The position numbers were made by a program, and so were the translations under genes. Below the pieces are notes generated by a model. That model made no database searches. It was not told the DNA's origin and saw only the letters and a program-made list of their open reading frames with translations. A stretch of 64,000 nucleotides of DNA from QHXM01 sp032160705 (GTDB lineage: Bacteria > Acidobacteriota > Blastocatellia > Pyrinomonadales > Pyrinomonadaceae). Positions 8,422 to 17,259 of this stretch are shown one piece after another. The DNA lies in NCBI GenBank assembly GCA_032160705.1, contig JAVHVE010000006.1, positions 1 to 64,000 of the forward strand, written 5' to 3'. How positions within the stretch are numbered: the stretch's first letter is position 1; every line of letters begins with the position of its first letter.

Positions 8422-9180
8422 ATGTGGCGATATATTAAATTCACTATCTTCGGTTTGACCGGCGTCCTTCTGGGGTGGCTCATCTACGAGTACCTCACTT
8501 TTCCAGACCTTGCCCGGCTGAAAGATAGCAATCCTGAAACGACCGCGATGATTGAGACACGTGCGCGCGAAGCCCGTGCTCGCGGCGAAGTGCCAAGGCG
8601 CGTACAGGCCTGGGTTCCGCTGGAAAAGATTTCGCCGTACTTGCAGCGCGCAGTCCTGGCGGGCGAGGACACAAACTTTGCCGCGCATCGCGGTTTCGAC
8701 TACGAAGCTATCCGCAAGGCATACGAGGCAGGGCAGAAAGAAGTAGCGAAGGAAGCAGGCAACGATGAATCAAGCTGGTTTCCTGATTTTTCTTCCTTCA
8801 GGCGCGGCGGCTCGACCATCTCGCAGCAGTTGGCTAAAAATCTCTATCTGTCGAGCGAGCGCTCCATTATTCGTAAAGTGCGCGAGGCCGCCATCACCTA
8901 CTTCATGGAACGCACGCTCTCGAAGCGTCGGATTTTGGAAATCTACCTGAACGTCATCGAGTGGGGCGACGGCATCTACGGCGCGGAGGCCGCCGCGCAG
9001 ACCTACTTTCACAAACCTGCTTCGGCTCTGACACAGAACGAATCCGCGTTTCTTTCAGCGATGATTCCCAGCCCGCTCAACCTCTTCAACCCGTATAAAA
9101 ATCCACGCCGCCTCGCGCGCCGCCAGAAGATCATCCTGCGCGGAATGCCTTACGTGAAGATGCCGGAAGGCACGGGATGA
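8422..9180 (+). CDS. mtgA: Monofunctional biosynthetic peptidoglycan transglycosylase
   Basis: 252 residues, the usual size for a stand-alone GT51 enzyme, with one N-terminal membrane anchor (about 7-25). It polymerises lipid II into glycan strands on the outer face of the inner membrane. GT51 motifs in order: AVLAGEDTNFAAHRGFDYEA with the catalytic Glu at 82, RRGGSTISQQLAKNLYLS (about 128-145), RKVREAAITYFMERTLSKRRI and EIYLNVIEWGDGIYGAEAAA. No transpeptidase domain follows. A 9184-9272 palindrome follows the stop. Confidence 0.93.
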   Translation: MWRYIKFTIFGLTGVLLGWLIYEYLTFPDLARLKDSNPETTAMIETRAREARARGEVPRRVQAWVPLEKISPYLQRAVLAGEDTNFAAHRGFDYEAIRKAYEAGQKEVAKEAGNDESSWFPDFSSFRRGGSTISQQLAKNLYLSSERSIIRKVREAAITYFMERTLSKRRILEIYLNVIEWGDGIYGAEAAAQTYFHKPASALTQNESAFLSAMIPSPLNLFNPYKNPRRLARRQKIILRGMPYVKMPEGTG

Positions 9181-9183
9181 AGA

Positions 9184-9272
9184 AAGGTAAAAGGCAAAAG
9201 TGAGGCGGAAGCCAAGTTTATTAAAACTGGCTTCCGCCTCACTTTTGCCTTTTACCCTTTTACTTTTACCTT
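9184..9272. repeat. Long palindromic spacer / bidirectional terminator candidate
   Basis: An almost perfect stem: aaggtaaaaggcaaaagtga (then ggcggaagcca) pairs with tggcttccgcc (then tcacttttgccttttaccct). The loop is agtttattaaaac. It lies between the convergent ends of mtgA and the roadblock gene, so it could stop transcription from both sides. The arm composition (aaggtaaaaggcaaaag) is low complexity, like the other spacers here. Confidence 0.75.
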
Positions 9273-9275
9273 GTT

Positions 9276-9641
9276 CTACATGGCAAATTCTCGTGCGAGT
9301 TGAAGCTCCGCTTTTCGCAGTTCGAATCGCCCGCGCCCGTAGTTGCCGTCCGGCTTGAGCGCCAGCACGACGAAGTAGTCGCGTGTGAAGAGGCGCATGA
9401 TGATGACGGCGTTCTCCAGGTGGACGACGAGTTCTTGCAAGTTGCCAAGTCCGATATCACTGCCCGACCGCTGTGCGTTGCGGATGAGCGAAGTGAATTC
9501 GGCGGCGGCTACGTCCAGATTGGCATCGTGCGCCTCTGCGCTCATGACCTTTTCAACCGCGATGCCGTCCGTCCCCATAATCAACGCGCCAATGCTGCCA
9601 TCGGTGCGCTCGATGATCGCTTCCAGTGCTTCTTTGAACAT
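9276..9641 (-). CDS. Roadblock/LC7-domain protein, MglB-like
   Basis: 121 residues forming one roadblock/LC7 domain: FKEALEAIIERTDGSIGALI, MGTDGIAVEKV, LDVAAAEFTSLIRNAQR, IGLGNLQELVVHLENAVIIM, and FVVLALKPDGNYGRGRFEL. Such proteins regulate small Ras-like GTPases; MglB is the GTPase-activating partner of MglA in cell polarity and type IV pilus motility. It starts at ATG 9641 behind AAAAGGAGG (9 nt spacing), 17 bp after pilQ, as the last gene of the pilMNOPQ operon. No MglA-like GTPase gene is in the window. The link to pilus control is inferred from position. Confidence 0.85.
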   Translation of the reverse strand: MFKEALEAIIERTDGSIGALIMGTDGIAVEKVMSAEAHDANLDVAAAEFTSLIRNAQRSGSDIGLGNLQELVVHLENAVIIMRLFTRDYFVVLALKPDGNYGRGRFELRKAELQLAREFAM

Positions 9642-9658
9642 TTTAGACGATCCTCCTT

Positions 9659-11911
9659 TTATGGGCGTGTGCTGAGTGAAGTCGGGCGCGCAGGCTGGCC
9701 GCTCGGGACGGGCGCGGGTTGCTGGATGACCGGAGTGGTCATCGGCTGACCCGGCGCGCCCGGATTCTGCTGCGGCACGCTCTGCTGCTGTTCGAGGTTG
9801 GTCGGCGTCGGCGTGTTGGTCGAGGGATTGCCGGGCGTCACAGGCTGATTGATCGTGGTCGTCCGTGTTCCATTGCTGACCGTGCCGGAAGTCTGCTTGC
9901 CCTGATAGTCCGGGCGATAGATACGCGGCGTGATGAAGAAAAGAATCTCGTCAGTTCCGCGTGTCGTCTGTTTGCGCTTGAAGAGGTTGCCGAGAACGGG
10001 GATGCTGGCCAGCCCCGGCGTGCGCGATTGCGTTTCGCCTTCGGTGTCTATCAGCACGCCGCCCATGACGGTTGTGCCGCCATCTGGCACGAGCACTTCA
10101 GACTGCATGCGCTGGGTATTGATTCCCGGCACACCGCCGACGGCGATGCCTGTGTTGATGGTGTTGTTTTCAATCGTCACGCGCAGCACGACAGTTCCGG
10201 CATCCGTGATCTGCGGCGTGATGGAGAGACGCAGGGGCACGGAGACAAACGTCGTTGTGACAACGCCGAGTGCGCCCGTCGTCTGCACCGGAATCTGCGT
10301 TCCACTTTCAATCTGTGCCGGACGATTGTTCAGCGCCGTCACGCGCGGAGTGGCAACGGTCTTGGCCTGTCCCTTGCTCTCGCCAGCCGTAATCAGCGCG
10401 CTGATTTGCGCCGTGCCGAAAATGCCGGTCGTCAAACCGATGACCGTGTTGGGTGCTGCCGCGCTGAGGTTATTGAGCGGTTGGAACGTTCCGCCGAGAC
10501 CGCCGGGGACACTACCCGGATTCGGGCCGGTCGGGAGTCCTGTTGTCTGACCGCCAGTGCCGCCGCCCGCGCCGGAAGTAGACCCGGGAAGCGTGCTGAA
10601 AGAGCCGACGGCGTTAGGCAATCCACCTCTCAGGCTGACGATGGCCGCGCCGATTTGCACGCCCAGATCGCGGCTGAAGTTGCGCGAGGCGATGACGATT
10701 CGCGTTTCAATCTCAACCTGCGGCTCAGGCTGATCCATGATGGCGACGAGTTGACGAATGGCTTCGATGTTCTCACGCACATCCGTGACGATGAGCGTGT
10801 TGCTGCGCCCATCAACCTCGATTGCGCCGCGACGCGAGAGCCTGCGCTGGATGATCGGCAGCAATCCCTGATCGCCGCCGCCGCCTGTGGCATCGCCGCC
10901 AGCGCCGCCCGAAAAGCTCAGGTTGGTTGCGCCCCCTGCGAAGCCGCCGGTCGAGCCTGCGGCCTGCGCGAGCGTGCCCGAAGCGCGTGCGTAGTTGAGG
11001 CGGATAAATTCTGTGACCAAGGGCGAATTGTCGAGGCGCGCATCGTTAATCTTCTGCTGCGAGGCTGCTTCATTGGCCAGGACATCGATGGTCGCGATTC
11101 GTAGAATATTGCCGTTGGCGTCAACGCCGAGGCGATTAGCTCTCAGGATGGCATTGAGCGCGACGTTCCAGGGAACGTCCGTCACGTTGACCGTCACGGG
11201 GACAGGCCCAACGGAATTATCAATCACAAAGTTTACGCCGTACTGCTCCGTGATGTAGTTGAGAATGTCGCGAATGTCAGCGTTGACGACGTTGAGGTTG
11301 ATCGGCTCGCCGACGAAGCCGGGTTTGCCGTACTGCTCACCCTGTGATTGTTGCTGCCCGTCCTGCGAACTACTGATGCTGATGTTCGGGCGCGCAGGCG
11401 TTGGCGTAGGCCGCGTTTGAGGCTCTTGCTGCGCAGTGGTGGTGCCGCCCTCGACGAGTGCGGAATTCTTCGCAGGCTGAGGAGCAGCGGTCGCGCCAGC
11501 GGGTGTCAACTCCAACACAAGGTTATTATCGGCAAGCCGGTAGCGGTCACGCGCAGGCGCAATCAAGGCGATACGCATGCGTGCTGACATGTCATCAGGC
11601 CCACGCAGCTCGCGCTCGATAACGACGCTGGAGACGAGCGGTGATGTCACCGAATAATTATTTGAGAGGCGCGAAGCGTCAACGCCGGGAAGATTCACCA
11701 TGATCGTGCGCGCATCGGGACGCGAGACCGAATAGGCCATCGGCGCGGTGCCGTAGACGGTGATGAGGGTGGACGAGCCGGAGGTGTAGGCGCTGACGCT
11801 GGTCGCCACCGGCGCATTCTTTGTGCCCGCGAATGCGTGCACCGAGAGCAAGCACATCAGCAGGAGAACGAGCGCTCCTCGTCTGATGATTGCGAACGGA
11901 TGTTGAGACAT
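9659..11911 (-). CDS. pilQ: Type IV pilus secretin
   Basis: 750 residues from the ATG at 11911, chosen because AAGGAGG lies 8 nt upstream; a longer frame from 11953 has no such site. Domain order: signal peptide ending near VHAFAG, an AMIN domain (about 30-130), a low-complexity Pro/Gln/Ser linker, an STN/secretin N domain with NLNVVNADIRDILNYI, a second N domain with EVDGRSNTLIVTDVRENIEA and a long Gly-rich insertion, then the secretin core with VATPRVTALNNRPAQI, VPDGGTTVMGGVLID and LGNLFKRK...ILFFITPRI. A Pro/Gln/Thr-rich tail ends the chain. It forms the outer-membrane pore for the pilus and is co-directional with pilM-N-O-P upstream. Confidence 0.93.
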   Translation of the reverse strand: MSQHPFAIIRRGALVLLLMCLLSVHAFAGTKNAPVATSVSAYTSGSSTLITVYGTAPMAYSVSRPDARTIMVNLPGVDASRLSNNYSVTSPLVSSVVIERELRGPDDMSARMRIALIAPARDRYRLADNNLVLELTPAGATAAPQPAKNSALVEGGTTTAQQEPQTRPTPTPARPNISISSSQDGQQQSQGEQYGKPGFVGEPINLNVVNADIRDILNYITEQYGVNFVIDNSVGPVPVTVNVTDVPWNVALNAILRANRLGVDANGNILRIATIDVLANEAASQQKINDARLDNSPLVTEFIRLNYARASGTLAQAAGSTGGFAGGATNLSFSGGAGGDATGGGGDQGLLPIIQRRLSRRGAIEVDGRSNTLIVTDVRENIEAIRQLVAIMDQPEPQVEIETRIVIASRNFSRDLGVQIGAAIVSLRGGLPNAVGSFSTLPGSTSGAGGGTGGQTTGLPTGPNPGSVPGGLGGTFQPLNNLSAAAPNTVIGLTTGIFGTAQISALITAGESKGQAKTVATPRVTALNNRPAQIESGTQIPVQTTGALGVVTTTFVSVPLRLSITPQITDAGTVVLRVTIENNTINTGIAVGGVPGINTQRMQSEVLVPDGGTTVMGGVLIDTEGETQSRTPGLASIPVLGNLFKRKQTTRGTDEILFFITPRIYRPDYQGKQTSGTVSNGTRTTTINQPVTPGNPSTNTPTPTNLEQQQSVPQQNPGAPGQPMTTPVIQQPAPVPSGQPARPTSLSTRP

Positions 11912-12160
11912 ATTTCCCTCCTTCAGGGAAGCTGGGGCAAAACTTTCCGCCACGCGCTACGCTCGTTATTCTTACCGTAAGAGTATTGAAGCGCGCGCCG
12001 CACAGAACGGAAACTCGGACCCACAGGGGTTGTCAAACTGGCGCGCACCCGATAAAGCTCAAGGCTGGTGAGCCTGAGTTGAATCAGCGTGCGCGCGCAG
12101 GGAAAGGGTCTCGCCGGTGTTCGGGCTCAGGCACCCGTTCGTAGCGAAACCGGAAAAACT

Positions 12161-12823
12161 TTACTGCTTTTCAGGAGTCGGAGCTTTTTCGTCTCCGATT
12201 GCCGGAGTGGTGGTGGCGGCGGCTCCGTTGCCGTTGTCAGTCGCAGCCTTTGTCGCCGTCAGCGAGTCGGCGACGGCATTGGGCTGGCGCAGGGGTTTGT
12301 TCTCGACCGCTTTTTCGACGCGACCGTCTGTCCAGCGGGTTTCATGGCGGAAGACCAGGCGGTCTTCTTCAATGGCGACGAGTTGACCATCGTAGAACAT
12401 CTCGCCGGGATAGATGACGTAGGAAAGCTTGATGGGCGTGGCTTCGACCATCGCTGCATAGCCGCGCGGGGTGCGGAAGATTCCCGTCACCTGCATTTCG
12501 CTGAGCAGGAGCGCGGTCGTCGGCTTCGGCGCAGGTTGCAGCTTGTTCATCGCCTCACGTTTCTGCGCTTTGTATTTATCAATGCGCTCTTGAATCGAAG
12601 GCACGGAGACGGGAGACGCGCCGTTAACGGTCTTCTTCTTTCTGGTGGGCGGGACATACGGGACAAATGGATCGCGCGGCCCGCGAATCTTCACCTGCCC
12701 GGGCGCGCTTTCCTTGCTCGCTTCCTGCGCTGAGACGCTCAACTGTGCGCCGCTGACGAAGAGTGCGCTCAACAGAGCGAGGCCACTAATGCTGTAACGA
12801 ATCATGTGTGCGTAATTCTTCAT
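12161..12823 (-). CDS. pilP: Type IV pilus assembly protein PilP-like
   Basis: 220 residues, with a signal peptide (about 7-32, ending VSAQEAS); no lipobox Cys is seen, unlike many PilP lipoproteins. The segment GPRDPFVPYVPP and the later LLLSEMQVTGIFRTPRGYAAMVEA and VIYPGEMFYDGQLVAIEEDRLVF match the beta-rich PilP fold that links the PilNO inner-membrane complex to the PilQ secretin. The tail after about residue 185 is Ala/Thr-rich and disordered. The 249 bp between this gene and pilQ contain TTGACA on the minus strand (near 12035), but no convincing -10 was seen. Confidence 0.8.
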   Translation of the reverse strand: MKNYAHMIRYSISGLALLSALFVSGAQLSVSAQEASKESAPGQVKIRGPRDPFVPYVPPTRKKKTVNGASPVSVPSIQERIDKYKAQKREAMNKLQPAPKPTTALLLSEMQVTGIFRTPRGYAAMVEATPIKLSYVIYPGEMFYDGQLVAIEEDRLVFRHETRWTDGRVEKAVENKPLRQPNAVADSLTATKAATDNGNGAAATTTPAIGDEKAPTPEKQ

Positions 12824-12876
12824 GGTGTCTTCTCAAGAATGCCGCCCGGTCCGGCGGCGGAAAGTTGGTTAACCTC

Positions 12877-13548
12877 TTACTGGGCAGGGGCCGGGGCCGG
12901 GATTTTTATTTGCGGCGCTCCGGCGGGCTGAGGCGCTGCACCGTTTGGCGCGGGAGGCGCACTGGGCGGCGTTGCTCGCTGAAGCGATTCGGCAGAGACG
13001 TAATAAGCCGTCAGCTCGAACTTGGCGTCAATGGTTTTGCCCTGGCTCTGCTTGGGGAGCTGCGTGATCTCAAAGTTTGTAATTGAGACGATGCGCTGGT
13101 AGCGCGCCATCAGCTCGAAGAATTCGCGCAGGCTGGCGTAGGAGCTGGTGACTCCGACGGAGATTTTCTTGCCGTTATAGAAATCCTGCTGGAAATCTTC
13201 TTTGGGCGAGAAGCTGCGTAAGACCAGTCGTGAGCTGCTCGCGCGATCCTGGATGCCTTGCAGCACGTTGGTCAGCTCGCGCTGTTCCGGCAAGAGCGAC
13301 TTCAGGTCTTCGTACTCCTGCTGCTTGCTCTGGTAGAGCGCCTTGAAGTTGGCGAGGCGCTGCGAATCAATCTGGGCGCTCATGTTCTGCTGCTTCAAAG
13401 ACGCCACTTCATCCTTCAGCGCATTAACTTCGTCGTGCATTCCGCTGGTCATGAAATACCAGAACCCAACGTAGACGGCGATGGCGATTCCGCCGAAGAT
13501 AGCCAGGCGGTAATACCAGGGCAGTTCTTGCAAGTTTCCTATTTTCAT
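12877..13548 (-). CDS. pilO: Type IV pilus alignment protein PilO
   Basis: 223 residues: a short cytoplasmic start (MKIGNLQELPWYYRLAIFGG), one membrane helix (about 14-32), a coiled-coil stretch (about 36-75, DEVNALKDEVASLKQQN), then the PilO domain with LLPEQRELTNVLQGIQDRA, FSPKEDFQQDFYNGKKISVGV, SYASLREFFELMARYQRIV and a beta-rich end. The tail is Ala/Pro-rich. It forms heterodimers with PilN in the inner membrane. Start ATG at 13548. Confidence 0.9.
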   Translation of the reverse strand: MKIGNLQELPWYYRLAIFGGIAIAVYVGFWYFMTSGMHDEVNALKDEVASLKQQNMSAQIDSQRLANFKALYQSKQQEYEDLKSLLPEQRELTNVLQGIQDRASSSRLVLRSFSPKEDFQQDFYNGKKISVGVTSSYASLREFFELMARYQRIVSITNFEITQLPKQSQGKTIDAKFELTAYYVSAESLQRATPPSAPPAPNGAAPQPAGAPQIKIPAPAPAQ

Positions 13549-13632
13549 CTCAACTTCTTCCCTTCCCGCATAAAGGTTTGCTCGCGGGCGCTTTTTTTGT
13601 AGCGACCAAGGCCTGGTCGCTTCTTCGGTGAG

Positions 13633-14325
13633 TTACTTCTGCGCGACTTGATTGGTGGGAGCTGCCTGCACGGGCGCGGCGGCGGGCGCGGGGCTCGTCG
13701 GAGCGAACGTGCATTTGATGGTGAAGGTGATGACTTCTGGTTTGGGAGCGTCCTTTTCTTCCGCAGCAGCAGAAGATTTATCCGCCTCATTCTCAACCTT
13801 CGCTTCTTCCCGCTGCGTTTCGATACTGAGGTTGGTAAAGAGACCTGAGGAAAACTCCAGGCTCTTGGCGAAATTCGTCACCGAGGCTTCGCTCGGCGAT
13901 TCGCCCTTGATGACCAGGTCCGTGCCCTTCTGCTCCACACTCCTCAAGTACAAACCCGGCACGCTATCAAATCGCGTCTTGATTTCTCTGAGCACAGTGC
14001 CCGGCCCTTGCTGCGAGGTACGCAATTTTTGAATGGCGTCGATGCGAGCCTGCGTGTCCGACGTCTTCTTTTCAAGATCGGTGCGCTCTTTGTTGACGGC
14101 GACCATCTGTGTCTTGATGCGCTCCTGCTCCGCTTTCTCGGCCAGTTGCGCGTCGCGTGCACTCGAAGAGCTGTAGTAGTCGTAGAGCATCCCGGCGATG
14201 AGCAATCCGAAGACGACCAGCGCGAGCAGCATCGTCTGCGTGCGCGGGTTCGCCACTTTCTGTTCGACAGCGGCGACACCTTTGGCCCTGTCAGTCACTG
14301 AATCTAAAAGGTTGACTTTAATCAT
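13633..14325 (-). CDS. pilN: Type IV pilus assembly protein PilN
   Basis: 230 residues: the PilN start MIKVNLLDSVTDRAKG (the NLL motif binds PilM), one membrane helix at about 33-52, a coiled coil (about 58-105) and a ferredoxin-like periplasmic part. The end is Ala/Pro-rich. Its first codons overlap the end of pilM by four bases (ATGA at 14322-14325), which implies translational coupling. Confidence 0.9.
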   Translation of the reverse strand: MIKVNLLDSVTDRAKGVAAVEQKVANPRTQTMLLALVVFGLLIAGMLYDYYSSSSARDAQLAEKAEQERIKTQMVAVNKERTDLEKKTSDTQARIDAIQKLRTSQQGPGTVLREIKTRFDSVPGLYLRSVEQKGTDLVIKGESPSEASVTNFAKSLEFSSGLFTNLSIETQREEAKVENEADKSSAAAEEKDAPKPEVITFTIKCTFAPTSPAPAAAPVQAAPTNQVAQK

Positions 14326-15386
14326 TGTGCGTCAACTCCTCTCAAAGCGAGACCGACGGCCACCGCCATCTCCGGCACAACCTCGCGCATGTAATCTGGA
14401 TCGAAACGTCTCGCATCAACCTTGATCTGGCGAAACGGATCAAAGACCTCAATGGGTATCTCAAAGCGGTTGGCGAGATATTCGGGGAATCCCATCAGTT
14501 TAGAGCCGCCGCCTGAAATCAGAATCTTATGAACCGTGCCATCGCCGTCTTCGGCAGTCGCGCGATAGAAATCCATCGTCTTGGAGATTTCCAGCGCCAG
14601 CATATCCGAGACGGTTTCCAGCATCGGCTCAAGTCCCTGAACCTCTTTGCCATCAGGCGTAGGCATTCCACGCTTGACCGCTTCGGCCTGCTCGAAAGTC
14701 AGGTTTAGCTCTTTCTGCAAAAGCGCTGTGTACTGGCTGCCACCGACCGAGACGTCGCGAGTGAACACCGACCTGTTGCCGTTAAGAATGTTGATGTTCA
14801 TAGTGGAAGCGCCGATATTGAGCAGCGCCACGACCTGGCCCGGCTTCGGCTGATAGTTCACGTCGTAGCAGTTCTGAAGAGCGAAGGCATCAACGTCAAT
14901 AATCGCGGGCTGCTTTCCGGCAAGCTGAATCGCCTGCTTAACGTTGGCGATTTTATCGCGCTTGCAGGCGGCCATCAGGACATGCAGCGCATCCGGCGAT
15001 GAGCCTGTCACCTGATAGTCCATGCTGACATCACTGATGTCGAAAGGAATGTGTTCCTCCGCGTGCCACTCGATAGACTCTTCAAGCTCGTCGGCGCTCA
15101 TCTGCGGCACAACGATATTCTTGACGATCACAGAATGCCCGCTGACTCCCGCCGCGATGCGATCTGTTTTGATCTGGTGCTCGCGAAAGATGTTTGTGAT
15201 AACGTTCGAGACGTCATTCAATTCCATGATCTGCCCGTCAACGATTGAGTCGGTTTGAAGGTTTTCGTAGCCGAGACTGACGAGCTGAAGGTTGCCGGGC
15301 TTGCCCTGCAACTCAACGGCTTTGACAGAGCTGGAACCGATGTCCACCCCGACCAAGTTCTTTTTGCCGAAACCTCTTTTCAACAT
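14322..15386 (-). CDS. pilM: Type IV pilus actin-like ATPase PilM
   Basis: 354 residues, the normal length. FtsA/actin-fold signatures are GVDIGSSSVKAVEL (about 14-27), ESIEWHAEEHIPFDISDVSM, VVALLNIGASTMNINIL (about 186-202), SVGGSQYTALLQKEL and KILISGGGSKLMGFPEYLA. It is the cytoplasmic ring component that docks the PilN N-terminus. First gene of the pil operon; the ATG at 15386 is preceded by GAGAGGAAAA. The 655 bp upstream hold only a possible gene relic, so the operon promoter is probably in that gap. Confidence 0.93.
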   Translation of the reverse strand: MLKRGFGKKNLVGVDIGSSSVKAVELQGKPGNLQLVSLGYENLQTDSIVDGQIMELNDVSNVITNIFREHQIKTDRIAAGVSGHSVIVKNIVVPQMSADELEESIEWHAEEHIPFDISDVSMDYQVTGSSPDALHVLMAACKRDKIANVKQAIQLAGKQPAIIDVDAFALQNCYDVNYQPKPGQVVALLNIGASTMNINILNGNRSVFTRDVSVGGSQYTALLQKELNLTFEQAEAVKRGMPTPDGKEVQGLEPMLETVSDMLALEISKTMDFYRATAEDGDGTVHKILISGGGSKLMGFPEYLANRFEIPIEVFDPFRQIKVDARRFDPDYMREVVPEMAVAVGLALRGVDAQ

Positions 15387-16041
15387 AATTACTGTTTTCC
15401 TCTCGACACTGAAGATTGCCTGCGATGAAGTTGTCGAAGACGGATGCGGGCCTTTCGCGCCCTGGAAAGCTTAATGTGTGTGGTTTTCGTTTGCTGTATC
15501 TGGCTTGCGGATTTCATCGTAGTTTCGACGCCGTAGCGATTGCTTATGGCTGAACGTGTTTTGAGCGAGTGCCGCTCAGAATTTGACGGAGAAACTCAGA
15601 TTGAACATCGTGGGTGCGCGGGCGTTATCGAAGCCAAAACGAATGGAAAAGCGGGAAGGACAAACTCGGAACGTGCCAGGTGGTGCGCCTGAAGCTTGAC
15701 CGTCATACTTCGGCAACCCAGCCGAGTCGGAATAAATCTTTCCCAAATCCGACTCCCGTTGGCTTTGCGACCCCCGCTCACACGGGGTGTGCCTTTATCG
15801 GCTGACTTTCAAAAGGCGGCTGACGCGACTCTCTGCTCTCTCTGAGATCAAGGACTCATGCCTTTGCCAGGTGGTCTGAAGACCACCGCCAAAGCCAGAG
15901 TACAACACCGGCCAACCATTGTCAATCGCTATTTTCCATTGTTTAAAGCGTCCTTTGACAAGGATATATACCGAGAAATGGAAGTTTGATTGAGGGGTTC
16001 AGGGAATTTTTCTGGAATAAATCTGGTTTTCTTCCAGATTT
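15387..16041. other. Intergenic region upstream of the pil operon
   Basis: No intact gene was recognised. A possible gene relic lies at 15576-15794 (separate entry). GGTGGTCT-GA-AGACCACC, a perfect hairpin, lies at about 15870-15887. The stretch 15920-16040 is AT-rich. The promoter of pilM is expected here on the minus strand, but no clear -35/-10 pair could be picked. Confidence 0.5.
15576..15794 (-). pseudogene. Possible relic of an outer-membrane beta-barrel C-terminus
   Basis: A 72-codon minus-strand frame, bounded upstream by a stop and without a start codon, ends FGFDNARAPTMFNLSFSVKF. The alternating hydrophobic pattern and final Phe are what outer-membrane barrels (for example TonB-dependent receptors) end with. 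Upstream it reads KIYSDSAGLPKYDGQ and APPGTFRVCPSRFSIR. No N-terminal part is nearby. It could be chance; the pattern is the only evidence. Confidence 0.3.
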
Positions 16042-16332
16042 TCACTCGGTGAAGACCTCGTAGATTTCCAGAGTAGGCCTGTTTTCGGCGAGGCTTGGAG
16101 ACTGCTTGCGGTGGGCTGAGATGAAGGCTTCCGATTGAGTTCACTCGTCAAAGGCTTCGCGTGATTTCCAGCGGGTCATCACGACGTAGGTGCGGCCTTC
16201 CGCAGGACGTAAGACCTGCAAGTCAACGAAGCCGGGCATCCGGTCAACCGCCCGGTCGCGCTCTGTAAACGTCTTTTCGAAATCTAGCTCGCGCCCTTCT
16301 GCGACAGTAATCCGATTCATGACGACGATCAT
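16042..16332 (-). pseudogene. Antibiotic-biosynthesis-monooxygenase (ABM) gene interrupted by an in-frame UGA
   Basis: From ATG 16332 the frame reads MIVVMNRITVAEGRELDFEK and ...VDLQVLRPAEGRTYVVMTRW, then KSREAFDE and TGA at 16141-16143. The same frame continues TQSEAFISAHRKQSPSLAEN and RPTLEIYEVFTE to a second stop at 16042. Read through, it is a 97-residue ABM/heme-monooxygenase-like ferredoxin-fold protein of normal length. Family members carry Trp at this spot (SKEAFDxWT-SEAF), so TGG has become TGA. A longer upstream start (16413) has no support. UGA is a normal stop elsewhere in the window, so recoding is unlikely; a recent nonsense mutation or a sequencing error are the options. Confidence 0.8.
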
Positions 16333-16422
16333 GGCTATAGCCTCCGCTTGCTTTCTCCAGAGTAAATCACTCTGGCCGCTTCTGCACCCGATTTCAAGAC
16401 TGCCGCGCTCCAAGGGATGATT

Positions 16423-17259
16423 CTAACGCTCACTAATTCTTTTCACGTCTTGGTCATCGGTCTCAACTGCATCAGCGCCCTGCTTAACTTTCACGGTCTT
16501 GGCCGGAATGCCGACTTTGATGTGATAAGGCTCAACGTCCTTTGTTGTGACCGCTCCCGTTCCAACCATCGCATGTTCTCCGACCTGCGTGCCTGCCAGC
16601 ACGGTTGCGTGATAGGTAATGCGTGCGCCATCACCGATGCGCGTTTTGAGATTGTAAACCTTGTGAATGTCTTCGATGTCGTGTGTGTGAGAATAGATGT
16701 TGGCGTAATCGGAGATTGACACGTTATTGCCGATCTCTATCCCGCCGCGATCATCGAGCAGCACATGGCGATGCACGACAACGTTGTCTCCAAACGACAG
16801 ATTGTAGCCGTAAGACCACTCGACAAAATGCCAGCACTTAAAATTCTCGCCCACTCGACGAAAGATAAGCGGGGCGAGCATCCTGCGAAAACGATGGCCG
16901 AGCAGCGCGTTTTGCCCGATGGGTGAGCGGTCGTACATCTGCCAGAGCCAGATGAAGGGCTTGCGCTCGCTGTAGGCTGCGCTGTCAATGTCCGTGTAGT
17001 ACTCCGGCTCGGTGGTGATATTGCGCGGATCGAAGCTATGCAGGACAGCGCGCGCCGAAAGGTTCAAGCTTGACGGTTCAGGAAGATGCCCTGTGCCCTC
17101 ACCAATTCTTCCCGCCCCGTAGTAAAGATCGTAGAGCGTATCGCGAACAACATCGTTCGGATCGCGCTTTCCGTTCGTCAGAGCGAGATGCAAGCTTTCC
17201 AGGAACTCATCGAAATCTGCCTCAGCCTGCGGCTGGGCGCGTATCTGACGATAAGTCAT
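16423..17259 (-). CDS. Left-handed beta-helix acyltransferase (WbbJ/maltose-acetyltransferase-like)
   Basis: 278 residues from the ATG at 17259, chosen for the GGAGGG 10 nt upstream; a longer frame from 17331 is less likely. The N-terminal 150 residues are helical (FDEFLESLHLALTNGKRDPN and later FIWLWQMYDRSPIGQNALLG). The C-terminal part has hexapeptide repeats: GIEIGNNVSISDYANIYSH, the catalytic-type His in SHTHDI, RIGDGARITYHATVLAGTQV, GEHAMVGTGAVTTKDVEPYH and the typical end VGIPAKTVK. Likely transfers an acetyl or other acyl group to a sugar or similar acceptor. No sugar-biosynthesis genes are adjacent. Confidence 0.85.
   Translation of the reverse strand: MTYRQIRAQPQAEADFDEFLESLHLALTNGKRDPNDVVRDTLYDLYYGAGRIGEGTGHLPEPSSLNLSARAVLHSFDPRNITTEPEYYTDIDSAAYSERKPFIWLWQMYDRSPIGQNALLGHRFRRMLAPLIFRRVGENFKCWHFVEWSYGYNLSFGDNVVVHRHVLLDDRGGIEIGNNVSISDYANIYSHTHDIEDIHKVYNLKTRIGDGARITYHATVLAGTQVGEHAMVGTGAVTTKDVEPYHIKVGIPAKTVKVKQGADAVETDDQDVKRISER

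Noticed and set aside
9719..11104. Long open frame of about 460 codons on the plus strand
   Set aside because: It lies fully inside pilQ on the other strand, has skewed Arg/Asp/Ala composition, and no ribosome-binding site. It is a shadow caused by high GC at third positions.
16141..16143. Selenocysteine or other recoding at the UGA in the ABM gene
   Set aside because: The family has Trp, not Cys, at this position, no SECIS-like hairpin was noticed, and UGA ends many other genes here.
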